Assembly: GCF_017654605.1 (NCBI RefSeq) | Contig: NZ_CP072113.1 | Coordinates: 2,852,001 to 2,916,000 of the forward strand | Source: Yimella sp. cx-51 | Lineage (GTDB): Bacteria; Actinomycetota; Actinomycetes; Actinomycetales; Dermatophilaceae | Direction: 5' to 3' | DNA length: 64,000 bases | Part shown: positions 19,378 through 27,777 of the stretch, piece by piece | How positions within the stretch are numbered: position 1 is the first letter of the stretch | How the letters are laid out: each line of letters begins with the position of its first letter | Position numbers and translations under genes: made by a program | Notes under the pieces: model-generated | Told to the model about the DNA's origin: nothing | What the model saw: the letters and a program-made list of their open reading frames with translations, nothing else | Database searches by the model: none

Positions 19378-20889
19378 TCACTTCTTCCCCGTGGCCTTCT
19401 TCGCATGGGTCTTTTTCGCCGGACGAGCGGCAGAGGTCTTGGAACGCTGCCCGGACGCAGCCTGGGAGACCGCCGACTCTTCCTGCTGACGAACGGCCAT
19501 CGAATCGGCCGAGAGCCAGCCCTTCGGACCGTCCGAACCGGCCTTGTACTGCTGCAGGGGCACCTTGCCGCTCTCGAAGGCCCGGATCGCCGGAGCCACG
19601 ATCTTCCAGCAGAGTTCGGCGGCATCGGAGCGCACGCTGAGCAGTTGGTCGTCGTCAAGCATGCAGCGAAGCACTTCGCCGTAGGCCGTCATGCGGGCGG
19701 CGGCGAGCTCGGCCACGAGGCTCTTGCGTTCGAGATCGAGGGGGTCGCCCTCGGCGTTCATCGACAGCTGGAAAGACACGCGTGCCGGCTTGAGATCGAT
19801 GACCATCGCGTCGGCGGCGTGGTCGCCGTGGAAGCCCTTGGGCAGGTGGGGCACGGCACGGAAGTAGACGATGATCTGCTTGCGCGGCACCCCGAGCGCC
19901 TTGCCGCTGCGCAGGACGAAGGGCACACCGGACCAGCGGTTGTTCTTGATCTCAACGGTGAGCTGCGCCAGCGTCTCGGTGCTGCGCGCCGACTCCACGC
20001 CCTCCTCCTTGGCGTACGACGGCACCTCACGGCCGTTGATCGAGCCGGCGGTGTAGCGAGCGCGGCGGGCGTAGGTGGCCGGGTCGTCCTCCCAGATACG
20101 CGTGGCCCGCAGCACCTGCGCCTTGAGGTCAGCCAGCTCCTGCGGCTCCAGATCGGCGATCGGCTCCATCGCGAAGACCGCCAAGATCTGCAGCAGGTGG
20201 CTCTGCAACATGTCGCGCAGCGCGCCGGCCTTGTCGTAGTAACCGGCGCGGCCCTCAAGCGCGAGATCTTCGTCGTAGATGATCTCGACCCGCTCGATGT
20301 GCTCGGCATTCCAGATGGGTTGCAGCATCCGGTTGGCGAAACGCAGGCCGATGAGGTTGAGCACGGTGGAAACACCCAGGAAGTGGTCGACCCGGAAGAT
20401 CTGCTCCTCCGGCACCACACGCTGCAACTGCTTGTTGAACGCCCGCGCGCTCTTCTCATCGCTACCGAAGGGCTTCTCCAGGCCGAGTCGAGTGCTCGGC
20501 GGCAGCGTCAGCTTCTCCAGTTCGGCGCAGACCTTCATCGTGATCGCCGGCGGCAGGGCGAAGTAGATGACCAGCTCACCGGTGGCCGCGCCGATCAGCC
20601 CTTCGAGTGCGACGGGGTCGAGCAGGTCGGCCTTGATGTAGCTGGCCTTGCCGGAGACCGTGCGGGCGGTGCTCGCGTCGGCACCGCCCTGCTTCAACCG
20701 GTCACGCACCAGCGCGCGGAAGGAGGTGTCGTCCAGCTCTGCACGGTCGGCACCGATTACCTGCACCTCGCGGTCGGGTTCGACGGCCAGCAGACTGCCG
20801 AGGCCGGGGAGCAAGAGTCGTTGGGTGAGGTCGCCGCCCGCACCGAGGATGAGGAAGGTCACCGGCTTCGTCGTCATGAAAGTGAGCAT
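19378..20889 (-). CDS. zwf: Glucose-6-phosphate dehydrogenase (Zwf1-type)
   Basis: Oxidises glucose 6-phosphate to 6-phosphogluconolactone, first step of the pentose phosphate pathway. It has 503 residues. The N-terminal Rossmann motif is LGAGGDLTQRLLLPGL. The substrate loop is RVDHFLGVSTV where the canonical enzyme has R-I-D-H-Y-L-G-K-E, so the usual Lys is missing; mycobacterial Zwf1 (Rv1121) is altered in the same place. The C-terminus adds a Lys/Ala-rich tail (PAKKTHAKKATGKK). ATG codons at 20889 and 20877 are both possible starts. It follows an osmC-like gene by 30 bases. Confidence 0.9.
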   Translation of the reverse strand: MLTFMTTKPVTFLILGAGGDLTQRLLLPGLGSLLAVEPDREVQVIGADRAELDDTSFRALVRDRLKQGGADASTARTVSGKASYIKADLLDPVALEGLIGAATGELVIYFALPPAITMKVCAELEKLTLPPSTRLGLEKPFGSDEKSARAFNKQLQRVVPEEQIFRVDHFLGVSTVLNLIGLRFANRMLQPIWNAEHIERVEIIYDEDLALEGRAGYYDKAGALRDMLQSHLLQILAVFAMEPIADLEPQELADLKAQVLRATRIWEDDPATYARRARYTAGSINGREVPSYAKEEGVESARSTETLAQLTVEIKNNRWSGVPFVLRSGKALGVPRKQIIVYFRAVPHLPKGFHGDHAADAMVIDLKPARVSFQLSMNAEGDPLDLERKSLVAELAAARMTAYGEVLRCMLDDDQLLSVRSDAAELCWKIVAPAIRAFESGKVPLQQYKAGSDGPKGWLSADSMAVRQQEESAVSQAASGQRSKTSAARPAKKTHAKKATGKK

Positions 20890-20919
20890 GCCACGGGCGG
20901 CTGGGACGTGGGTGAACGC

Positions 20920-21417
20920 TCAGTCGTCGGTGATGACGACCTGCGTGCGGGCGCCGTCGCCGGTCAGGAAAGTGGCGGCGATCGTCATGCGGGATCGCAG
21001 TGAACGGGCGATGAAGCACTCCTGGTGAGCGATGCGCAGCCAGCGCTCCCACTTCTGCGGCCGCTTCTCGCCGCTGATCTCGATCACCGGCGACAGCCGA
21101 ATCTCGTTGACCCACAACGGGTTCTGATCAACCGACATCACAGCTTCAGCGTGATCGACATAGGAGTAGACATCCGCTCGGGCCCGAGCAGCGACCGCGA
21201 GGAAGGACAGCAGCTGGCAACTGCTCGCCGCTGCCAGGAGCAACTCCTCGGGGTTGGTGGTCGCGGCATCACCCCGGAAGGTCGGGTCGGCGCTCAGCGT
21301 CAGTTCGCTCTTGCCGGCTGGCTCGACGCGGTGCTCGCGGGAGTAGTGGTCGTACCCGAGGGCGGTCGAGCCCTGCCAGTGCAGCGTCGTCGCGTACCGA
21401 TGGTCGTCCGTGCTCAT
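20920..21417 (-). CDS. OsmC/Ohr-family peroxiredoxin-like protein
   Basis: A 165-residue OsmC-fold protein. TNPEELLLAAASSCQLLSFL carries the family's first active-site cysteine, and HQECFIARSLR carries the second. Members reduce organic hydroperoxides with thiols. The ATG overlaps the stop of the alpha/beta hydrolase gene by four bases (ATGA), and zwf follows. The trio could link peroxide detoxification to NADPH supply, which is inference from gene order. Confidence 0.88.
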   Translation of the reverse strand: MSTDDHRYATTLHWQGSTALGYDHYSREHRVEPAGKSELTLSADPTFRGDAATTNPEELLLAAASSCQLLSFLAVAARARADVYSYVDHAEAVMSVDQNPLWVNEIRLSPVIEISGEKRPQKWERWLRIAHQECFIARSLRSRMTIAATFLTGDGARTQVVITDD

Positions 21418-22220
21418 GCCACCGCTTCGGCGCTCTTCGGGACGCGGGCTGCGGTCTCGCGCACAATCCGGACGATGGCGTTCGGGTCGTCGAGCATCGG
21501 CACGTGGCCGCAATCGGGCAGCGGTTCGTGGTTGACCTGCGGCAGCCGCCGGCGGGCGCGCTTGGCCTGCGTCGGCAGCAGCAGCCGATCTTTCTCGCCC
21601 CACGCGATCGTGGTCGGCACCTGCGGCAGGCCCCGGTAGTTCAGCTTCATCCCGCGCACGAAGCAGGGCCAGAAGCCTGGCGACCGGCGCAGGTTAAGTG
21701 AGTCGGCGTAAGCGTCCTGCGCGGTGAGGCGCTCGGGGTGCACGTACAGCGAAGCCATCGAGATGCGACGCAGCGTGGGTTTGTCGGCGAAGTACTTCAC
21801 CACCGGCAGCGGAGCGTGGCTGGCCGCCTTCATCGACACCAGCGCCGCGCCCGCCACCATCAGGCCGGGCGGGGTGTAGAAACCGGCCGGGCTGAGCGCG
21901 ACGCAGCTGGCCACCGAACCACGGGCGGCGAGCTCGAGCGACAGGATGCCGCCGAGCGAATTTCCGGCGATGTGCGGACGTCCGAGATCGAGATGGGCGA
22001 AGAACTCCTCCAGTTGCTGGGCCCAACTGCTCATCGCGTAACTGTTCGGCTTCGGCGGCGGCGGCGACTGGCCGAACCCGGGAAGGTCGATCGCGATCAC
22101 GTCGAAGTCACGCGCCAGCAGATCAAAGACGTCGAACCAGGCGGTGCGCTGGTGACCGATGCCGTGCACCAGCACCACCGGCTCACCGGCACCCTTGCGG
22201 CTGTAGGAGATCGTGCTCAT
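21414..22220 (-). CDS. Alpha/beta hydrolase
   Basis: Serine hydrolase of 268 residues. The oxyanion segment is VVLVHGIGHQRTAWFDVFDL, the nucleophile elbow is AGNSLGG (Ser about residue 98), and the late catalytic His is in LPDCGHVPMLDDP. The start is ATG 22220 (MSTISYSRKG); the longer frame upstream runs into a tandem-repeat region. The substrate is unknown. It is the first gene of a likely operon with osmC and zwf. Confidence 0.88.
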   Translation of the reverse strand: MSTISYSRKGAGEPVVLVHGIGHQRTAWFDVFDLLARDFDVIAIDLPGFGQSPPPPKPNSYAMSSWAQQLEEFFAHLDLGRPHIAGNSLGGILSLELAARGSVASCVALSPAGFYTPPGLMVAGAALVSMKAASHAPLPVVKYFADKPTLRRISMASLYVHPERLTAQDAYADSLNLRRSPGFWPCFVRGMKLNYRGLPQVPTTIAWGEKDRLLLPTQAKRARRRLPQVNHEPLPDCGHVPMLDDPNAIVRIVRETAARVPKSAEAVA

Positions 22221-22281
22221 GCGGCCCAGCTTGGCGCAGCGGGCGTCCGCGCGGTGGATTTCGGGCGGCGCGGTCAGCCCA

Positions 22282-22419
22282 GACGATCCACCTCTCGGAT
22301 CCGCCCAGCACCACCGGGGCGGATCACCGGTGCCAGGACACGGACGATCCACCTCTCAGATTCGACCAGCGCCACCGGGGCGGATCGTCGGTGCCAGGAC
22401 GCGGACGATCCACCTTTGT
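22282..22419. repeat. 61-bp tandem repeat, about 2.3 copies
   Basis: Two full units (22282-22342 and 22343-22403) and a partial third (22404-22419) begin GACGATCCACCT. The first unit contains the perfect inverted repeat GATCCGCCC / GGGCGGATC around a 10-base loop; the second is degenerate there. Across unit boundaries GATCGTC pairs with GACGATC. The array lies between two minus-strand genes and could act as a terminator for the NUDIX gene. Confidence 0.8.
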
Positions 22420-22438
22420 CGAGCCGCAGGCAGATCAG

Positions 22439-22948
22439 TCAGCGGTGGAGTGGTCGCGGTTCGAAAGATAGATCCGCACTGACGACGAAACGCTGGTCAG
22501 AGTCGTAGCCGAACGTGGCATGCACCGCGTTGCCGCGCAGCACGCCCGGCAACCAGAAGCGGTCGTCGTCCCACATCAGGTCGTACTCGATCTTCGCGAA
22601 ATCACACCAGAACGGGTCGAGTTCGTCGCTCGGCGTCAGCTCGCCCTGCCAGCGGGACGCGGTGCGAAGCGTGACGCGGTGGTGTTGGGCCAGCGGGTCG
22701 GCCCAAGTGAAGAGCAGTTCACCGGCGTCCGTCACCTCGGCCGGATCAACGACCAGCCCGGTCTCTTCGTGAAGTTCGCGCGCCGCCGCTTGCGTGATTG
22801 TCTCACCCGGGTCGATCTTGCCGCCCGGCGCGATGACGTTGCCTTTTCCGAACCCGCGAAGCTTGTGCCCCAACACGATCCGTTGCTGATCATGATCGAT
22901 CAGCAACATCAGGCACATGTGTTTCGGATCGGCAGTCACGCGAGTCAT
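22439..22948 (-). CDS. NUDIX hydrolase, 8-oxo-dGTP diphosphatase (MTH1)-like
   Basis: A 169-residue NUDIX enzyme with a perfect Nudix box GGKIDPGETITQAAARELHE followed by ETGL (about residues 44-67). The sequence around it (MCLMLLIDHDQQRIVLGHKLRGFGKGNVIAPGGK) and the late WMDDD-like segment (LMWDDDRFWLPGVLRG) resemble MTH1-type sanitising enzymes that remove oxidised purine nucleotides. The start is ATG 22948 (MTRVTADPKH). It is divergent from pfkA, with a large palindrome between them. Confidence 0.87.
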   Translation of the reverse strand: MTRVTADPKHMCLMLLIDHDQQRIVLGHKLRGFGKGNVIAPGGKIDPGETITQAAARELHEETGLVVDPAEVTDAGELLFTWADPLAQHHRVTLRTASRWQGELTPSDELDPFWCDFAKIEYDLMWDDDRFWLPGVLRGNAVHATFGYDSDQRFVVSADLSFEPRPLHR

Positions 22949-22981
22949 CCTCCCAGCCGCTGGTTGCGACCGCCCTCTCCC

Positions 22982-23044
22982 CACAAACCGGACGCAAAAT
23001 TTACGTTTCCGCGCCGAGAACGTGCGATTTGCGTCCGGTTTGTG
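22982..23044. repeat. Dispersed palindrome, family B, copy 1
   Basis: A 63-bp imperfect palindrome beginning CACAAACCGGACGCAAA and ending with its complement. The 26-base arms differ at a few positions. A near-identical copy with perfect arms is at 29437-29500. This copy sits between divergent genes (NUDIX and pfkA), so it is not simply a terminator. Confidence 0.9.
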
Positions 23045-23194
23045 CGTTCCGCGGTGGCCAGTTTCGACACTGGCTGGTTCGTACCTCACCAGCCAGGATC
23101 AACCACCGAAGAATCCACCCTCCAGGCTCAACCTCCGGGAGTCCGACCTGCGAACGGGTTTCCGTAACTCGTAGGTAGCGACCATGCTGGACGC

Positions 23195-24217
23195 GTGAAC
23201 ATCGGCATTCTGACCAGCGGCGGCGACTGCCCCGGCCTCAACGCTGTGATCCGTGGCGCGGTGATGAAGGGCGACCGCATCTACGGCGTCAACTTCCTCG
23301 GAATCCGCGACGGCTTCCGCGGCCTGGTGGAGGACGACGTCCGCCGCCTGCCGCGGCAGGACGTCCGCGGCCTGTCGCGCCAGGGCGGAACGATCATCGG
23401 CACCTCCCGCATCGGCCCATTCGCCGAGGGCGCCGGCGGCTCCGAGCGGGTGAAAAAGGTGATGAAGCGCAACGAGATGGACGCCATCATCGCCATCGGT
23501 GGCGAGGGCACCCTGACGGTTGCGCGCATGCTGCACGACGACGGCGTGCCGATCGTGGGCGTGCCCAAGACGATCGACAACGACCTGTCGGCCACCGACT
23601 ACACCTTTGGTTTCGACACCGCCGTTTCCATTGCGACCGAATCGATCGACCGGCTGCGCACCACCGCCGAATCGCACCACCGCTGCATGGTGGTGGAGGT
23701 CATGGGCCGCCACGTCGGCTGGATCGCCCTGCATGCTGGGCTCGCCGGAGGCGCCCACGCGATCCTCATACCTGAGCAACCCGTCTCGATGGACCAGATC
23801 ACCGAATGGGTCGAATCGGCCCGCGACCGTGGCCGCGCGCCGCTGGTGGTCGTCGCCGAAGGCTTCAAGCCCGAAGGCGCCGAGATCGTCCGCGACGCAC
23901 TCGACGGATTCGGACGTCCGCGCCTGGGTGGCGTCGGGGAATGGCTCGGCCCGATCATCGAGGAGCGCACCGGCATCGAAACCCGCGTGATGACGCTCGG
24001 TCACTTGCAGCGCGGCGGCGTGCCGACGTCCTACGACCGGGTGTTGGCGACGCGCTTCGGGCTCGCCGCGATCGACGCCGTGATGGATGAAAAGTGGGGT
24101 CACATGGTGGCGCTGCGCGGCATCGACATCGACACCGTGCCGCTGCGCGAAGCGACCAGCGATCTGAAGGCGGTGCCGCAGTCCCGTTGGGACGAAGCCG
24201 CCGTGCTGTTCGGCTGA
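23195..24217 (+). CDS. pfkA: 6-phosphofructokinase
   Basis: Phosphorylates fructose 6-phosphate in glycolysis. It has 340 residues. Conserved segments: TSGGDCPGLNAVIRGAV, IGGEGTLTVARML, VPKTIDNDL and VEVMGRHVGWIAL. In the phosphoryl-donor determinants it combines Gly in GGEG with Lys in PKTIDND. This Gly104/Lys124 pairing is known in actinobacterial ATP-dependent enzymes and differs from both the E. coli and the pyrophosphate-dependent patterns. The start is GTG 23195. CATGCT exactly six bases upstream suggests a leaderless mRNA. Confidence 0.95.
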   Translation: MNIGILTSGGDCPGLNAVIRGAVMKGDRIYGVNFLGIRDGFRGLVEDDVRRLPRQDVRGLSRQGGTIIGTSRIGPFAEGAGGSERVKKVMKRNEMDAIIAIGGEGTLTVARMLHDDGVPIVGVPKTIDNDLSATDYTFGFDTAVSIATESIDRLRTTAESHHRCMVVEVMGRHVGWIALHAGLAGGAHAILIPEQPVSMDQITEWVESARDRGRAPLVVVAEGFKPEGAEIVRDALDGFGRPRLGGVGEWLGPIIEERTGIETRVMTLGHLQRGGVPTSYDRVLATRFGLAAIDAVMDEKWGHMVALRGIDIDTVPLREATSDLKAVPQSRWDEAAVLFG

Positions 24218-24234
24218 TCCGTCAGGATGGAGTC

Positions 24235-24798
24235 ATGAGCCACGTCCTGCTGCTCCACTCCGCCCTCGGTCTGCGCCCCGCCGTCCGCGAATTCGCCCAC
24301 ACTTTGGAACAGCGCGGCCACACCGTCACCGTGCCCGACTTCTACGACGGCGAGGTCTTCGACTCCGAGGACGACGGCGTGGGTTACCGAGATCGCGTCG
24401 GAGCCAAAGAGCTCTTCCGACGCATCCTGCCGGTGGTCGAAGAACTGCCCCCGGACGCCGCCCTCGCCGGATTTTCGCTCGGCTCGGCCTTCGCGCAAAC
24501 GCTCGCCGCAACTCGTCCGGAGGCCGCCGGCGTCATCCTCATGCACAGCGTCGCCGCACCCTTTGGACGCTGGCCGGGCGCGCCCGTGCAGGTGCACCGC
24601 TACGCCGACGACCCGTGGGTCGAGCAGGAAGACGTCGACGCGCTGCGGGCTTCGGTCGAGGCCGAGGGCACGTCCTTCGAAGACTTCGTGACGCCCGGAC
24701 GCGGTCACCTCTTCACCGACGTCCACGGCCCGGACGGCGACGCCGAAGCGACCGCGCTCACCATCGAGCGCATCGACGCACTGTTGCGGCGCTCCTGA
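24235..24798 (+). CDS. Dienelactone hydrolase family protein
   Basis: Alpha/beta hydrolase of 187 residues in the DLH family. The nucleophile elbow is LAGFSLGSAFAQ with Ser in place of the Cys of classical dienelactone hydrolase, and the late His is in GRGHLFTD. The start is ATG 24235; CAGGAT lies six bases upstream and a GGAG is also close. It is 17 bases after pfkA and directly abuts the acetyltransferase gene. The substrate is unknown. Confidence 0.85.
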   Translation: MSHVLLLHSALGLRPAVREFAHTLEQRGHTVTVPDFYDGEVFDSEDDGVGYRDRVGAKELFRRILPVVEELPPDAALAGFSLGSAFAQTLAATRPEAAGVILMHSVAAPFGRWPGAPVQVHRYADDPWVEQEDVDALRASVEAEGTSFEDFVTPGRGHLFTDVHGPDGDAEATALTIERIDALLRRS

Positions 24799-25374
24799 AT
24801 GCGGGTCACCACCTGGACGCTGGAGATGCGCTCAGCCGCAGAGCTCACCGGCCCCACTGCTCCACCCCCGCCGTTCACCGTCGTCGAATCGCGTTCTGTC
24901 ACTCCGGAATACGCCCGCTTCCTCTACGGCCTGATCGGCGGACCATGGACGTGGACCGACCGGCTCTCGTGGTCGCGCGACCAGTGGGCCGCTGACCTCG
25001 CCGTGCCCGCGACCACGTTCCTGGTCGCCTACGCCGACGGCGTCCCTCATGGGTATCTGCAGCTCGGAGCGTCTACGGTGGCGGAGTCGAGCGAGATCGA
25101 GATCAAGTACTTCGGGCTGGTCGAGGACGCGATCGGCAAGGGCCTCGGGTCAGCGCTGCTCACTCGCGGTATCGAACGCGCTTGGCAGGCAAGCGAATTG
25201 GACGACGTGCCGCCGGTGTTACGGGTCTGGGTGCACACCTGTTCGCTGGACGGCCCGGCCGCGCTACGCACCTACCAATCGCGCGGGCTCAAGCTGATCG
25301 ACGAGACGGTCACGCAGGAAACCTATCCAGAGCAGCCGCTGGGTAGCTGGGTCTCGACCGGCGGACCCGCCTGA
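24799..25374 (+). CDS. GNAT-family N-acetyltransferase
   Basis: A 191-residue acetyltransferase. The acetyl-CoA motif A region is IEIKYFGLVEDAIGKGLGSALL (the VEDAIGKGLGSALL part is the R/Q-x-x-G-x-G/A element), followed by RVWVHTCSLDGPAALRTYQS. The ATG immediately follows the stop of the hydrolase gene with no gap, so the two are coupled. The acceptor substrate is unknown. Confidence 0.85.
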   Translation: MRVTTWTLEMRSAAELTGPTAPPPPFTVVESRSVTPEYARFLYGLIGGPWTWTDRLSWSRDQWAADLAVPATTFLVAYADGVPHGYLQLGASTVAESSEIEIKYFGLVEDAIGKGLGSALLTRGIERAWQASELDDVPPVLRVWVHTCSLDGPAALRTYQSRGLKLIDETVTQETYPEQPLGSWVSTGGPA

Positions 25375-25395
25375 GCGACGCAGACGCTCCCGGGC

Positions 25396-25465
25396 GTGAA
25401 CCTACTGGTTATTGGTGAGCCAACTGAGTACAGCCAGTGGGCTCACGGATAACGAGTAGGTTCAC
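25396..25465. terminator. Large palindrome between convergent genes, probable bidirectional terminator
   Basis: 26-base arms at 25396-25421 (begins GTGAACCTACT) and 25440-25465 (ends AGTAGGTTCAC) pair with three mismatches around an 18-base loop. It fills the space between the convergent acetyltransferase and oxidoreductase genes. No T-run follows. It could be a terminator or a single copy of a palindromic repeat. Confidence 0.6.
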
Positions 25466-25484
25466 GGATTTCTGCAGAAGCGGT

Positions 25485-26861
25485 TCAGGGTTTGCGCGAG
25501 ATCTTGTCGGCCAGGCCTGCGATGCCCGACTTGCGACCGGTGAGCGACTCGCGTTTGTCCGCCTGCCGATAGGCGGCGTAGAGCCCCATCACCCCGGCGA
25601 ACCGGAAGGGCTCCGGCTCCCACTTACGCACCCGTCGCTGCACCCAGGGTAGGGACGTCCGTTCGGTGTCGCGGTCGAGCACGAGGTCGGCGAGCGTTCG
25701 CCCGGCGAGCGCCGAGGAAGTGACGCCGTGGCCGACGTACCCGCCGGCGTATCCGAAGCCGTCCTGGTAGGTGACCGTCGCCGTCCAGTCACGGGGAACA
25801 CCGAGGACGCCCGACCACGCGTGGTCGAGGCAGATGCCGCGCAGTTCGGGGAAGAGCGACTCCAGCGATGCGCGCAGCTGCTCGACGGTCACCGACGGGG
25901 TGTCGCCGAAGTCGTCGAGCTTCGAGCCGAACTTGTACGGCACCCCTCGTCCACCGATGGCGATGCGGCCGTCGGCGGTGCGCTGGGCGTAGATGTAGGC
26001 GTGTGCTTCGTCGCCGAGCACTTCGTAGCCGTCCCAACCGATGTGCTCCCACTGCTCGGCGGTGAGCGGTGAGGTGACGACCATCGAGGAGTTCATCGGC
26101 AGCCAGGTGCGGCGCTCCCCCGGGAAGTCGGCGGTGAATCCTTCGGTACATCGCAGCACCGAGGACGCCCGCACCGTGCCGTCTGCGGTGCGCGCGAAGC
26201 CGTCCTCGACCGATTCGACCGGGGAGTCTTCGTAGATGGTCACCCCGAGGCGCTCGACCGTTTCGGCCAAACCGCTCACCAGTTTGACCGGGTGGATGCG
26301 TGCGCAGTGGGGCGTCCAGATCGCCGCGAGACTGCCGTCGAGGCGGAGCCGTGCATCGAGTTCGCTCTCCTCCAGCCACTTCTCGCCGGGGGTGCCCCAC
26401 GCCTGCTCGGAGGCGAACGAACGCTCCAGACGTCCAAGCTGCGGGGCTGAGGTGGCCACGCGCAATTCGCCGCCCTTGACGATGTCGGCGTCGATCTTCT
26501 CTGCCGCCGCGACGCGGATGACCTCATCGACCTGGTCGCGCAGATGCTGTTCGAGTGCCTTGGTGCCATCGATGCCGCGCACCTGGTTGAGCACGGCGCG
26601 CGACCCTGGCAAAGCGGCAGTCAGCCAGCCACCGTTGCGGCCCGACGCCCCGAACCCGGCGAAGTGCTGCTCGACCACGGCGATGCGCAGCGAGGGGTCG
26701 TGTTTGGCGAGGTAGTAGGCCGTCCACAGGCCCGTATATCCGGCGCCGATGATGCAAACGTCGACCTGGATTTCACCGGCCAGCGCGGGACGCCGACGTC
26801 GGGCACCTGGCGCACCGCCGACCTGTCGCCACCACCACGAAACCTCGCCATTACGCATCAT
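25485..26861 (-). CDS. FAD-dependent oxidoreductase (DAO family)
   Basis: Amine or amino-acid oxidase-like flavoprotein of 458 residues. The FAD site is VDVCIIGAGYTGLWTAYYLA, followed by GFGASGRNGGWLT as in gamma-glutamylputrescine oxidase relatives. The C-terminal FAD segment is GYAGGYVGHGVTSSALAGRT. I chose ATG 26861 because CATGCT lies exactly six bases upstream, the same pattern as pfkA; an ATG six codons earlier is open. No polyamine genes are adjacent, so the substrate is open. Confidence 0.85.
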   Translation of the reverse strand: MMRNGEVSWWWRQVGGAPGARRRRPALAGEIQVDVCIIGAGYTGLWTAYYLAKHDPSLRIAVVEQHFAGFGASGRNGGWLTAALPGSRAVLNQVRGIDGTKALEQHLRDQVDEVIRVAAAEKIDADIVKGGELRVATSAPQLGRLERSFASEQAWGTPGEKWLEESELDARLRLDGSLAAIWTPHCARIHPVKLVSGLAETVERLGVTIYEDSPVESVEDGFARTADGTVRASSVLRCTEGFTADFPGERRTWLPMNSSMVVTSPLTAEQWEHIGWDGYEVLGDEAHAYIYAQRTADGRIAIGGRGVPYKFGSKLDDFGDTPSVTVEQLRASLESLFPELRGICLDHAWSGVLGVPRDWTATVTYQDGFGYAGGYVGHGVTSSALAGRTLADLVLDRDTERTSLPWVQRRVRKWEPEPFRFAGVMGLYAAYRQADKRESLTGRKSGIAGLADKISRKP

Positions 26862-26907
26862 CGGGCAAGCATGACGCACCGATCTGTGCGAGCGCGGATC
26901 GGGACGG

Positions 26908-27621
26908 TCAGGCCAGGTGGAGTCGCAGCAACGCCAGGGAACGTTCCCACAGATCGCTGGCCACGTCGGAGGCGCTGGGGCGATCCGACATCACGTGCGA
27001 GGTGGTGTCGGCGTCCGGGTAGGCCTTGGCGCAGAAAGGCACTCCGGCTCGCCGCATCGCCGCGCGCAACTCCGGCATCACCTGCGACACCGCGGTGCCG
27101 ATGCCGTAGAAGGAGACGGCTGCTCCCTTGATGTCTTCGACGGCGTCGATGTCGACATTGCCGGGGTCGTAGGAGATCGCGAGCCGCACCCGGTGGTCGA
27201 AGGCGGCCAGCGCGTAGGCATCGCGGCCGCCCATGCCGGTGCCGATCACCGCGACTCGTCCGCCGACGCCTTCACCGTCCAGGGCCATGTCGACCACGGC
27301 CCGCAACGACTGCAGCAGCCAGCGCTGGTATTGCGGGGTTTCCAAGCGCTCGATTTCCTCACGCACCGCATCATCGAGCGGCTCCTGAAGACCGTTGCTC
27401 AGCGCGGCTTCGGCGCGCTCACCGAGATCGGGTTCGATGCCGAGAGCACTTGATATCTCGGGCACGTAGACGCAGTAGCCCTCGGCCGCGAGGCGCTTGG
27501 CCAGGCCACGCACCTCGTCCGAGAGGCCTCGGAGGCCGGCGAGCAGGACGATGCCACCGAGCGGCGTTCCGACGGGAAGGGCTCGGTAGGTCTGCAGTGC
27601 ACTGTCACCACGGGCGTTCAT
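26908..27621 (-). CDS. Dienelactone hydrolase-like protein, possibly inactive
   Basis: A 237-residue protein with the DLH layout: GIVLLAGLRGLSDEVRGLAKRLAAEGY at the N-terminus, the elbow GTGMGGRDAYALA near residue 122 and the late His in TTSHVMSD. The elbow has Met where Cys or Ser should be, so hydrolysis by the usual mechanism is doubtful. AAGGA lies seven bases before the ATG. It is divergent from the OmpA-domain lipoprotein gene. Confidence 0.75.
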   Translation of the reverse strand: MNARGDSALQTYRALPVGTPLGGIVLLAGLRGLSDEVRGLAKRLAAEGYCVYVPEISSALGIEPDLGERAEAALSNGLQEPLDDAVREEIERLETPQYQRWLLQSLRAVVDMALDGEGVGGRVAVIGTGMGGRDAYALAAFDHRVRLAISYDPGNVDIDAVEDIKGAAVSFYGIGTAVSQVMPELRAAMRRAGVPFCAKAYPDADTTSHVMSDRPSASDVASDLWERSLALLRLHLA

Positions 27622-27777
27622 GACGCGTCCTTACGAGTGCAATCCGGACGTCCCACGCTTTCCAGCGTAGAGACGATCCGGAGACTGTGGGAAAGATCGG
27701 AGCACCGAAGTGGAACCAGTGGCTTGTCGACCACGTCACACCCGCGGGTACTTCGATGGTCGACGAGGGGAAACACC

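Noticed and set aside
17804-19420. EthR-type regulator and operator beside the EthA homologue
   Set aside because: No TetR-family gene or clear dyad is adjacent; the neighbours are zwf and a glycosyltransferase.
19405-21003. Plus-strand frame of 532 residues
   Set aside because: Antisense to zwf and osmC; typical high-GC shadow.
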